5,647 nucleotides of DNA from JAYZDB01 sp036338025. Its GTDB lineage: Bacteria > Planctomycetota > UBA1135 > UBA2386. The stretch is taken from positions 1 to 5,647 of the forward strand of contig JAYZDB010000076.1 in NCBI GenBank assembly GCA_036338025.1. Reading direction: 5' to 3'. Below are positions 1-5,647 of this stretch, one piece after another. The position numbers were made by a program, and so were the translations under genes. The first letter of the stretch is position 1. Each line of letters starts with the position of its first letter. The notes under the pieces were generated by a model, which did no database searches, had not been told where the DNA came from, and saw only the letters and a program-made list of their open reading frames with translations.

Positions 1-1
1 A

Positions 2-1078
2 GTCAAACTTGCCTGCTCGCCAATACATGTCGTTGCCGGTGTGGCTTTCCATGGGGTAGGAACCCGAGTAGAACGTGTGGTTTTTGAAGAAGCTGCAACT
101 CGTGTCGTAGCCGTATCCGAACCAGGAGGTGAGAGCACCGATCGGTCGGTCCAACCTGATGACGGCAATGTCGTGCTTGTGTTGGCCGTTGGACACCCAA
201 CCGGTCCAAATCAGCCTGCAGCCATTCCACGATGCTGACCCGAATGGCGCCGGGTCGGAACGATCGTCGTCGTAGGCCGGAATCACCTTGATCGACTCGG
301 CATACCCACCCAGGTCACGATCGTAGACACAGTGACCAGCGGTCATCACGTGGTAGGGGTCGATGAGTACGCCTGAGCCCCCCCAGTTGCTCGAGGACCC
401 GGGGAATTTCATGCGCAACTTGCAGTTGACCCGGTAAGGGAACTTCTCTGACGTAGCCGCGCTCTTGATCGAGAGCCCGGACATTTCCGGGCTCGACTCT
501 GGTGGGCCATCAGCGTCGTTACCTGCACGGCCTCCCGCCGCATATTCTTCGGCCGGACCGCTACCAGGTGTGCGCAGCCAGACGTCAAACCGTACGTTGC
601 CTGGGGTAGACATGATCGCGACGGATGCCTGCCCGAGGTCCTTGTCCTCTGCACCGACCGGGAGCTTCTCGGGGTGCCGGTTGCCAGGCTTCGGGTTGTT
701 GATCTTGGGGTTCTCGTCGAAGATACGGAAGGGCTTGGAAATCCGCATGCCCTTGGGTGACATCACCAAGGCCTGGCCGAATAAGTTTGCGCGCAGACCC
801 TTCGGGCGGATCACCTTGAACTGGCCGGTGCCGGCCTCGATTCTCTTGCCGCCACCGACCATCATCGTGGCCGAAGGATCGAGCTTGAGGTCGCCGCTGA
901 TGCCTGGGAATCGCATCGGGTTTCCGGCGCGCGGAGCGACCAGCAGGAGGGCCTTGTCCTGGGCGTCGGTCCGCAGGCGGATCTCGACGTTGTCTTGCCC
1001 GCGCGCTTGAGAGGCGAGTGCCGGCAGGATGATGGAGGCAAGGATGGAGATGGATGCTTTCGAGATTGTGTATTTCAT
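2..1078 (-). CDS. Secreted V8-like (glutamyl endopeptidase type) serine protease, C-terminus cut by window edge
   Basis: Open frame of 359 residues from ATG (CAT at 1076-1078) to the window edge with no stop. Residues 1-22 form a signal peptide: Lys2, a hydrophobic run, then a likely A-L-A cleavage site; there is no lipobox. Residues about 30-180 are a beta-rich region I cannot assign. Residues about 180-212 are a Gly/Ser/Pro-rich linker. The protease domain starts near Cys219: GSGVLIDPYHVMTAGHCV contains the catalytic His249, and HDIAVIRLD contains the catalytic Asp303. The following PIG...WFGYGY and the Y-P-M-E-S-H-T-G...W segment match the V8-like family (COG3591, family S1B), which cleaves proteins outside the cell. 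The catalytic Ser should lie in the missing part, so activity cannot be confirmed. The start is supported by a Shine-Dalgarno-like TAGGT nine bases upstream. It is divergent from the glycosyltransferase gene. Family assignment is firm; substrate specificity is unknown. Confidence 0.88.
   Translation of the reverse strand, partial: MKYTISKASISILASIILPALASQARGQDNVEIRLRTDAQDKALLLVAPRAGNPMRFPGISGDLKLDPSATMMVGGGKRIEAGTGQFKVIRPKGLRANLFGQALVMSPKGMRISKPFRIFDENPKINNPKPGNRHPEKLPVGAEDKDLGQASVAIMSTPGNVRFDVWLRTPGSGPAEEYAAGGRAGNDADGPPESSPEMSGLSIKSAATSEKFPYRVNCKLRMKFPGSSSNWGGSGVLIDPYHVMTAGHCVYDRDLGGYAESIKVIPAYDDDRSDPAPFGSASWNGCRLIWTGWVSNGQHKHDIAVIRLDRPIGALTSWFGYGYDTSCSFFKNHTFYSGSYPMESHTGNDMYWRAGKFD
473..494. 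repeat. Perfect 9-bp inverted repeat inside the serine protease gene
   Basis: GAGCCCGGA (473-481) and TCCGGGCTC (486-494) are exact reverse complements separated by four bases. The GC-rich hairpin lies in the part of the gene that codes for the linker between the N-terminal domain and the protease domain (about residues 195-202). No T-run follows on either strand, so it does not look like an intrinsic terminator. Confidence 0.5.
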
Positions 1079-1086
1079 TGTTAGTT

Positions 1087-1091
1087 ACCTA
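1087..1091 (-). promoter_or_regulatory. Ribosome binding site of the serine protease gene
   Basis: Read on the minus strand the sequence is TAGGT followed by nine bases and ATG. The AGG core (1088-1090) is the only Shine-Dalgarno-like purine stretch close to this start. It supports 1078 as the first base of the coding region, in agreement with the signal peptide that begins there. Confidence 0.5.
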
Positions 1092-1203
1092 TGTGGTTCG
1101 AGAAAATTGATCTGTCTGCCTAGGCAATGACCCGGCCCCGGTTTGAGTGACACGCCAGCTTGGCGAAATTTTGGTGGGGGCCCGAACTCGCCCACTCAGA
1201 AAG

Positions 1204-1234
1204 ACACAAGTTATTTGTATATAACAATTTGTGT
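1204..1234. promoter_or_regulatory. AT-rich imperfect inverted repeat, candidate promoter/operator
   Basis: The left arm ACACAAGTTAT (1204-1214) pairs with ATAAC (1221-1225) and TTGTGT (1229-1234); all eleven positions match once a three-base AAT bulge is allowed, and the spacer is TTGTAT. The element contains -10-like hexamers on both strands: TATAAC at 1220-1225 on plus and TATACA at 1216-1221 on minus. I found no matching -35 box at 16-18 bases for either. Its place between divergent genes and its AT content suggest a promoter with an operator, but this is inference. Confidence 0.35.
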
Positions 1235-1394
1235 GTGACTCACGAACCCAATTGGGGTCGAGGTTTTTGTTGGGAAGGGCAGTTCGCAGCCGGGTCGGGG
1301 GTTGTCCGCGTGGTTGGTATGGTCGCGGCGATATGGTTGCGTCATCCATGAAACAACCAGGACAGCTCGCAGCCACCAGGCAGCAACCGATCCG

Positions 1395-1401
1395 GGCGGG
1401 G
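1395..1401 (+). promoter_or_regulatory. Ribosome binding site supporting a GTG start at 1410
   Basis: GGCGGGG lies eight bases before GTG at 1410. It is the best purine-rich match near any in-frame start that keeps the first membrane helix. The in-frame GTG at 1401 overlaps it, and the upstream TTG at 1302 adds a polar extension atypical of the family. Confidence 0.4.
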
Positions 1402-1409
1402 TGCCAGAC

Positions 1410-2864
1410 GTGAAGCTCGATGTTTGGCTGAGAGTGTTGCTGGTGCTTGGCGTGGCCCTGCACGTGGCAGGCTTTCTCTACGTCACATTCCAGCGCATCT
1501 CCTACCCTTTCGAGTTGGAGTGGATGGAGGGTGCCCTCGTGGACCACACTTCTCGCATCCTACGGGGCGAAGACATCTACACGGCGCCGAGCATCGAGCA
1601 CACCAGCTACCTCTACACGCCGCTGTACTACTACGTGTCGGCGTTGGTGTCATCCTGGACCGGTGTCGGGTTGTTTCCGCTACGGCTGGTGTCGCTGGTT
1701 GCGAGCCTGGGGTGTGCGTTGTGCATCGCTCTCATCGTCAAGAGAGAAGCCACCAACGGCGGGTTTGTGCCGGCGATGGTCGGTGGCGGGTTCTTTCTGG
1801 CAGGGTTCTGGTTGGTGGACGGGTGGCATGACCTGGCGCGCAACGATTCCCTGTTCCTGCTGCTGATTCTCATCACCGTGATGTTGCTGCGGGCTGATAC
1901 CGATCGGCGTGCTTTGCTGGCCGGCATCGTGGTCATGTTGGCGTTCTTGTCGAAGCAGCTCACCCTGGCCCTGTTACCGCCCTTGGCGATCGGGATGGCC
2001 TGCCTGTCCATTCGACGCGCGGTGCTGTTTACCATCAGTACGTCGGTGTGCCTCGCTGTGACCGTCGGTCTGTATTCCTGGCTGACGGACGGTTGGTTCT
2101 TCTACTACATCTTCGAAGTACCCGGGCAGCACCCGTCGGTGGCTGGCATCGAGTTCTGGTGGCAGGACATGCGTCCGATGTGGATTTCCCTGGCGGTGGG
2201 CTTGTTCTGGTTTGTGACCGGCCTCGGTTGGGCTGAGCGACGCAGGACCTTGTTCTATACCTGTGTCGCTGGCGGGTTGCTGGCGTCTGCCCACATCGCG
2301 CGTCACCACGCCGGTGGGCACATCAACGCCCTGATGCCCTGGTTGGTGGGAGGTGGACTGCTGATGGGTCTGGCCTTGCTGCGGGGGACCAGTTGCCACG
2401 GCGGCGTGCGCCTGGGACTCACGATTGCAATGATCGGTCAGTTTGCCTTGATGGTGGAGACCAGCAAATCGTTCCTGCCAAGCCCCGAGCATCGTCAGGA
2501 GTTTGAGAAGTTCTATTCCTTTGTGCGGGGCGTCGAGGGCCAGGTGTTCGTTCCGAGCCACGGTCACGTTGCCGAGGCCGTAGGCAAGACAGGATCCATG
2601 CACGGGATGGCGATGCATGATCTCCAATCGAGCCAGACCGAGGGTTACCAGACCTTGCTTCAGTCTATCGGCGAGGCCTATTCCGACCGCCGGTTCCAGG
2701 TGATCGTGATCAGCGAACCGCACGCTGCGATGTTTCTGGGTGCGGGCAGCAGGTCGATCCTTGGGTATCGCCTGCTTGAGAATCCGCCGTTTGACCACCG
2801 TGCCATGAAACCGCTGCATGGCATGTTCACGACCCCGGCCTTGGTGTTCGAGCGCGTCGACTGA
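1410..2864 (+). CDS. GT39/PMT-like (GT-C fold) membrane glycosyltransferase
   Basis: A 484-residue integral membrane protein (520 residues if the TTG at 1302 is used). It should transfer a sugar from a polyprenyl-phosphate donor to an envelope lipid or protein on the outer face of the cytoplasmic membrane; donor and acceptor are not known. The first helix is at about residues 7-27. The first external loop carries the acidic motif FELEWMEG (Glu35, Glu37, Glu40), where GT-C enzymes keep their catalytic acid, then RGEDIY and YLYTPLYYY (residues 67-75). Further family signatures are RNDSLF (144-149), FLSKQ (179-183), VPGQHP (237-242) and HHAGGHINALMP (299-310). I estimate 8-10 hydrophobic helices up to about residue 350; the last 130 residues are soluble and contain VFVPSHG. 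The long soluble tail and the motifs fit a family of uncharacterised GT39-like proteins in environmental bacteria, known to me from memory only. The gene stands alone, divergent from the protease and convergent with the next gene. The start is uncertain. Confidence 0.8.
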   Translation: MKLDVWLRVLLVLGVALHVAGFLYVTFQRISYPFELEWMEGALVDHTSRILRGEDIYTAPSIEHTSYLYTPLYYYVSALVSSWTGVGLFPLRLVSLVASLGCALCIALIVKREATNGGFVPAMVGGGFFLAGFWLVDGWHDLARNDSLFLLLILITVMLLRADTDRRALLAGIVVMLAFLSKQLTLALLPPLAIGMACLSIRRAVLFTISTSVCLAVTVGLYSWLTDGWFFYYIFEVPGQHPSVAGIEFWWQDMRPMWISLAVGLFWFVTGLGWAERRRTLFYTCVAGGLLASAHIARHHAGGHINALMPWLVGGGLLMGLALLRGTSCHGGVRLGLTIAMIGQFALMVETSKSFLPSPEHRQEFEKFYSFVRGVEGQVFVPSHGHVAEAVGKTGSMHGMAMHDLQSSQTEGYQTLLQSIGEAYSDRRFQVIVISEPHAAMFLGAGSRSILGYRLLENPPFDHRAMKPLHGMFTTPALVFERVD

Positions 2865-2935
2865 CGTGTCGTGACTTTACGAACTGCTCGCAACAGGACC
2901 ACGCACACTCGCTGCGCAAATCGTCGACGATCGCG

Positions 2936-4387
2936 TTACTGGATCCGGGGCGCAGGGAGTTCCATGCCGTTCTGGAACAGCATCAGCTTGCTGGCCTTGC
3001 CGTCCGCCCCGATCGTGAATTCGATCTCAGCCTTGACGACGCGGTAGAAGAACCGGGTTTCCGAGGCTGGTAGGAGGGTGAACTCAGGCTGACCGGTCAG
3101 TTGTGCACCTAGCACGCCGTCCTTGAGGGTGACGTCGAAGATGAGCACGGGGCTGAGCTGGTATCTGCCAACCAGCGATTTCAGCTTTGCGAGCGGCAGG
3201 TCGATGCTTTGGCGGATCGTGACCGGCTTGACCGGGCGGCCGGTGGCCGCAACGTAGATCTGTTGGGTCACCTGGCCGATGAACTCGGACGTGGTGTTCG
3301 ACAGGGCGATGACCGCGCACTTCTGCTGGGTGTCGAGGAGCATCATTGCCCGGTATCCACTGGTTGCGCCGTTGTGCCAGATCAGGTTCTTGCCGGGGCC
3401 GATGTGCCAGCCGCAGCCGGTAGCCGGCTTGGGAGCCTTGTTCAGTAGTTTGCTTAGCAGTCCCGCCTTGTAGATGGGCTGTTTTGAGAGGCGGAAGGGT
3501 TCTTTCAGGTGCGCCTTGTCGCCGTCGAGTTTGGTGATACCGAGGGCCGCGGCTGAGAAGGTGAGCAAGTCGGTCACGGTCGATCGGATTGCACCCGCCC
3601 CGGCCAGGGACTTGAAGGTCCAACTCCGCCCAGCACGCCCGGTGTTGGTATAGGCCGGCGCGAAGCGGGCGGCTCTCAGCTTGTCGAGCCGTATGAATGT
3701 GTCGCGCAGTCCGAGCGGTTCACCGATCCGTGCCCGCATCAGGGTCTGGTAGTCCGGGGCTTTCTGGATGTCCACCAGCAGCTGCCCAAGCAGACCGGCC
3801 GCCAGGTTGCTGTAGACGTAGCTCTTGCCCGGTGCGCGGGTGAGCTTGATCTGACCCAGCCCCTCGTAGAGCATGTCGCGGTTGTAGTGGGCGAACGGGT
3901 CGTTGGGGTCAGCACCCCCAAAGTTGACTGGCATCCGTGGCAGCGCGGAAGTGTGTGAGGTGAGGTGAGAGAGACGGATTTCCTTGGTCTTGAACTGCGG
4001 AACCGTCGTTCCTTTGGGCACGAACTTCTGGATCGGATCTGACAACTGTACCAGTTTTCGATGCACGGCATCGGCGAGGAGGATGCCGGTGAAGACCTTG
4101 GTGATCGAACCGATCTCATAGAGGGTGGAGCCGTCCGGTTTCTTGGATCCCCCCTTTCTCACCAGGCCGTAGCCTCGCGTTCCCGTCTTGCCGTCGTACA
4201 GGACGCCAACCGCCACTCCGACCGCAACACCACTGTCAATGAGCGGAGCAACCAGCCGGTCTGCGTGGGCCAATGCGGTGTCGACCTTGTTTGGACTGGC
4301 TGTTCCAGTCGTCGGTACTTGCGCGTGAAGCGCTGTGCAGAACAGGCCGAGGGCAAAGGGGAATACGTTGTTGCGGGAGGTCGGCAT
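2936..4387 (-). CDS. Exported beta-lactamase-family (peptidase S12 type) serine hydrolase with C-terminal DUF3471-like domain
   Basis: A complete 483-residue protein. Residues 1-22 are a signal peptide ending A-L-H-A before Gln23, so it should act in the periplasm or outside. The three active-site elements of the serine beta-lactamase/DD-peptidase/esterase fold are present: Ser94-x-x-Lys97 in EIGSITK, Tyr192-Ser-Asn194 in YVYSNLAAG, and His338-Asn-Gly340 in IWHNGATSGYR, the last replacing the KTG of true beta-lactamases. RLSHLTSHTSALP (138-150) is also typical of the family. Residues about 395-481 (VGRYQL, LTGQPEF, LFQNGMELPA) look like DUF3471, often joined to S12 enzymes. The HNG triad and this tail point to an esterase, D-aminopeptidase or DD-peptidase rather than a resistance beta-lactamase; the substrate cannot be read from sequence. 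There is no clear Shine-Dalgarno sequence, but the signal peptide supports the start. The gene is convergent with the glycosyltransferase (71 bases apart) and divergent from the next gene. Confidence 0.9.
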   Translation of the reverse strand: MPTSRNNVFPFALGLFCTALHAQVPTTGTASPNKVDTALAHADRLVAPLIDSGVAVGVAVGVLYDGKTGTRGYGLVRKGGSKKPDGSTLYEIGSITKVFTGILLADAVHRKLVQLSDPIQKFVPKGTTVPQFKTKEIRLSHLTSHTSALPRMPVNFGGADPNDPFAHYNRDMLYEGLGQIKLTRAPGKSYVYSNLAAGLLGQLLVDIQKAPDYQTLMRARIGEPLGLRDTFIRLDKLRAARFAPAYTNTGRAGRSWTFKSLAGAGAIRSTVTDLLTFSAAALGITKLDGDKAHLKEPFRLSKQPIYKAGLLSKLLNKAPKPATGCGWHIGPGKNLIWHNGATSGYRAMMLLDTQQKCAVIALSNTTSEFIGQVTQQIYVAATGRPVKPVTIRQSIDLPLAKLKSLVGRYQLSPVLIFDVTLKDGVLGAQLTGQPEFTLLPASETRFFYRVVKAEIEFTIGADGKASKLMLFQNGMELPAPRIQ

Positions 4388-4585
4388 GGTTTCGTGTTCT
4401 TGCGGACGACTATTGGCCAGGCGTGCTCCACCAGGGCCGTCGTGCCCGAGTAGACGGAGCAGAAACCTATGCCCGGTCCTCCGTATTGCGGTTCAAGGAT
4501 AGACGAGGGGACCTGCTTCGAGACACGGAATCCTCTATGGTTCATGCCTCCGCCCCCTCCAATCCCGCAGCCTCACACGCGTACC
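4388..4585. other. Second divergent intergenic region
   Basis: About 200 bases separate the start of the S12 hydrolase (minus) from the start of the FTP-domain protein (plus). Both 5' regions must lie here. I found no convincing -35/-10 pair and no purine-rich ribosome binding site before either start. The last 40 bases before the plus-strand start are pyrimidine-rich (CCGCCCCCTCC at 4550-4560). An in-frame ATG at 4544 would add 14 Pro-rich residues to the downstream protein and is judged less likely. Confidence 0.5.
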
Positions 4586-5647
4586 ATGAAAGTAGCGAGC
4601 AGCCTTGTTCTCGTCCTATCTCTCCATGCAGCCCTGGCCTCCCAAGGGCTCGCACCCGCCACTGCCTGGCGCCAGTTCGAATCCGGCAACGGCCCTGGTT
4701 GGACAGTGCAGTGGAACCCATCGACTGGCACTCCGAGCGCCATCTACGGCCCTGGTCTGAAACTCGGCCGAGACATTGGCAGCCTCGCTGTCGCCCGAGG
4801 AGAATCCGCGGCTTTGTTGAACCGGTTCGCCGCCCTGCTCGGTCGCGGCCAGTCCAACTTCGTGGAGACCATCGGGGTCAAGGCCAACCAGGTCTACATT
4901 TTCGTCTACGAGCAGGACTACAAGGGCCTGCCGGTGATCAGTGGTCGTGCGGATGTTCGGATCCACGAGGTCGGTACCGTTGCGATGTTTGGTTCGTCGG
5001 CTGTGCATATCCCGAACGGTTTCAACATGAAGCCCACGATTACTGCGGAACAGGCCAGGGCCCTTGGCCAGAAGCACGTGTTGGGCACCAAGAGCTTGAT
5101 CGAGCGAGCAGCCCCTCCGCAGTTGGTGGTATGGGCGAACACCGAGAGCAAGGCTCGGACAACTGCGACGCTGGCGTTCGAAGTCCAGATCGACGAAAGG
5201 CCTGGCAAGCCCGTCGTCGGCAAGGCCTACGTCAACGCTGGCAACGGCGCGATCCTTGAGTTCAAGAACGAGGTCTATGAGTGCGGCAGCTGCGTCAAGA
5301 AGCATGTCGCGAGTTCGCGCACTGACCGCCACGCCAACCGGATGCAGCGTGCGATGGCAAAGGTCCCGGCGCTGAACACGCCGGCTCCGCGCGAGTCGAT
5401 GGCCCCGCTGACCGGCAAGGTCATGGCCTGGACCAACCTCGGCATCCTGCCGGTCTCACCTATGACCAACACGCCGCTGGCCAACATCCAGGTAACCCGC
5501 AGCGCGGGGTCGGCCTACACCGACGCCAACGGCAACTTCTCGATCCCGTACAGCGGGAGCAGTGCTGTCACCGTCAACGCTACCCTCGTCGGCCGCCACA
5601 GCCTGCGGATCCGGGTCGCCTCGGGCACCCAGATGAGTGCGTCGGCC
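4586..5647 (+). CDS. Secreted protein with FTP/PepSY protease propeptide and carboxypeptidase-regulatory-like domain, probably a metalloprotease; C-terminus cut by window edge
   Basis: Open frame of 354 residues running off the window. Residues 1-18 are a signal peptide (K2, hydrophobic core, A-L-A before Ser19). Residues about 45-142 resemble the fungalysin/thermolysin propeptide motif (FTP): a helix near 67-86, then VYIFVYEQDYKGLPVISG (103-120), equivalent to the Q-x-Y-K-G-V-P-V core, and a closing strand VGTVAMFGSS. Residues about 150-231 look like a PepSY unit (TAEQARALG, LVVWAN, AYVNAGNGAILE). A CxxC (Cys233, Cys236) follows at once. Residues about 275-345 form a beta-sandwich of the carboxypeptidase-regulatory type (LTGKV, TPLANIQVT, AYTDANGNFSIP, VTVNATLVGR). 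FTP-PepSY units normally fold and inhibit secreted M4 or M36 zinc proteases, so a catalytic HExxH domain is expected downstream, but it is not in the window. The start is chosen by the signal peptide; no Shine-Dalgarno sequence is seen. It could instead be a non-enzymatic secreted protein that kept the propeptide. Confidence 0.72.
   Translation, partial: MKVASSLVLVLSLHAALASQGLAPATAWRQFESGNGPGWTVQWNPSTGTPSAIYGPGLKLGRDIGSLAVARGESAALLNRFAALLGRGQSNFVETIGVKANQVYIFVYEQDYKGLPVISGRADVRIHEVGTVAMFGSSAVHIPNGFNMKPTITAEQARALGQKHVLGTKSLIERAAPPQLVVWANTESKARTTATLAFEVQIDERPGKPVVGKAYVNAGNGAILEFKNEVYECGSCVKKHVASSRTDRHANRMQRAMAKVPALNTPAPRESMAPLTGKVMAWTNLGILPVSPMTNTPLANIQVTRSAGSAYTDANGNFSIPYSGSSAVTVNATLVGRHSLRIRVASGTQMSASA

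Larger units (their letters stand above)
1079..1409. other. Divergent intergenic region between protease and glycosyltransferase genes
   Basis: This stretch of about 330 bases separates two divergently read genes and must hold both 5' regions. Short open frames inside it have no recognisable protein character, so I call no gene. It contains the protease ribosome binding site, a perfect 10-base palindrome TGCCTAGGCA at 1117-1126, and the AT-rich inverted repeat at 1204-1234, which stands out from the GC-rich surroundings. The part from about 1302 to 1409 is open in frame with the glycosyltransferase but encodes a polar, Arg/His/Thr-rich stretch that does not look like part of that family, so I treat it as leader. 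Confidence 0.6.

Noticed and set aside
465..1010. Plus-strand open frame of 181 codons
   Set aside because: Antisense to the V8-like protease, whose own frame has a signal peptide, ribosome binding site and catalytic motifs.
2..1078. HtrA/DegP-type protease for the first gene
   Set aside because: Spacing of 54 residues between His249 and Asp303, the PIG...WFGY segment and the N-terminal extension fit V8-like/glutamyl endopeptidases better, and no HtrA-style motifs around the catalytic residues are seen.
1160..1351. Small plus-strand open frame of 63 codons in the intergenic region
   Set aside because: No ribosome binding site, no conserved character, and it overlaps the candidate regulatory repeat.
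1089..1547. Minus-strand open frame of 152 codons across the first intergenic region
   Set aside because: It overlaps the start of the glycosyltransferase and has no recognisable protein features or ribosome binding site.
1974..2819. Minus-strand open frame of 281 codons
   Set aside because: Antisense shadow of the glycosyltransferase gene; the product is His/Gln/Arg-rich and low in hydrophobic order, typical of the complement of membrane-protein codons.
2865..2935. Possible bidirectional terminator between the convergent genes, including the palindrome ATCGTCGACGAT at 2920-2931
   Set aside because: The palindrome has no loop, so it would give only a four-pair stem. The other short repeats near 2855-2866 are also four pairs, and no adequate T-run follows on either strand.
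4273..5259. Plus-strand open frame of 328 codons
   Set aside because: It overlaps the signal peptide end of the S12 gene on the other strand and runs out of frame through the FTP-domain gene. Its protein is Arg/Pro/Cys-rich with no domain, whereas the frame starting at 4586 shows a signal peptide and domain motifs.

Overview
The window is GC-rich and holds four protein genes. Three encode exported hydrolase-type proteins and one encodes a multi-pass membrane glycosyltransferase. The genes alternate in strand: the first is divergent from the second, the second convergent with the third, and the third divergent from the fourth. Each therefore looks like its own transcription unit, and no operon is visible. 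The first and last genes run off the window edges. I saw no tRNA, rRNA, CRISPR array, insertion sequence or integrase.

Layout: (1) positions 2-1078, minus strand, the N-terminal 359 residues of a secreted V8-like (glutamyl-endopeptidase type) serine protease preceded by an unassigned beta-rich domain. (2) Positions 1079-1409, a divergent intergenic region with an AT-rich imperfect inverted repeat. (3) Positions 1410-2864, plus strand, a GT-C fold glycosyltransferase of the GT39/PMT-like type. (4) Positions 2936-4387, minus strand, an exported serine hydrolase of the beta-lactamase/S12 family with a C-terminal DUF3471-like domain. (5) Positions 4388-4585, a second divergent intergenic region. 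(6) Positions 4586-5647, plus strand, the N-terminal 354 residues of a secreted protein with an FTP/PepSY-type protease propeptide and a carboxypeptidase-regulatory-like beta-sandwich; it is probably a zinc metalloprotease whose catalytic part lies beyond the window.

Organism: signal peptides without lipobox, large secreted multidomain proteins, monocistronic layout, weak or absent Shine-Dalgarno sequences at two of four starts, and the S12-DUF3471 and ELEWMEG-type glycosyltransferase families together suggest a free-living Gram-negative-type bacterium. Planctomycetota is my first guess and Acidobacteriota or Myxococcota are alternatives. This is inference from protein style; no phylogenetic marker is present.

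Function as a whole: two secreted proteases (one serine, one probably metallo-) and an exported esterase/peptidase-like hydrolase fit a life using extracellular polymers. The glycosyltransferase probably modifies an envelope lipid or protein; a link to the hydrolases is not shown by the sequence. No clearly new system is evident. The most unusual elements are the unassigned N-terminal domain of the serine protease, the domain order of the last gene, and the inverted repeat between the first two genes.
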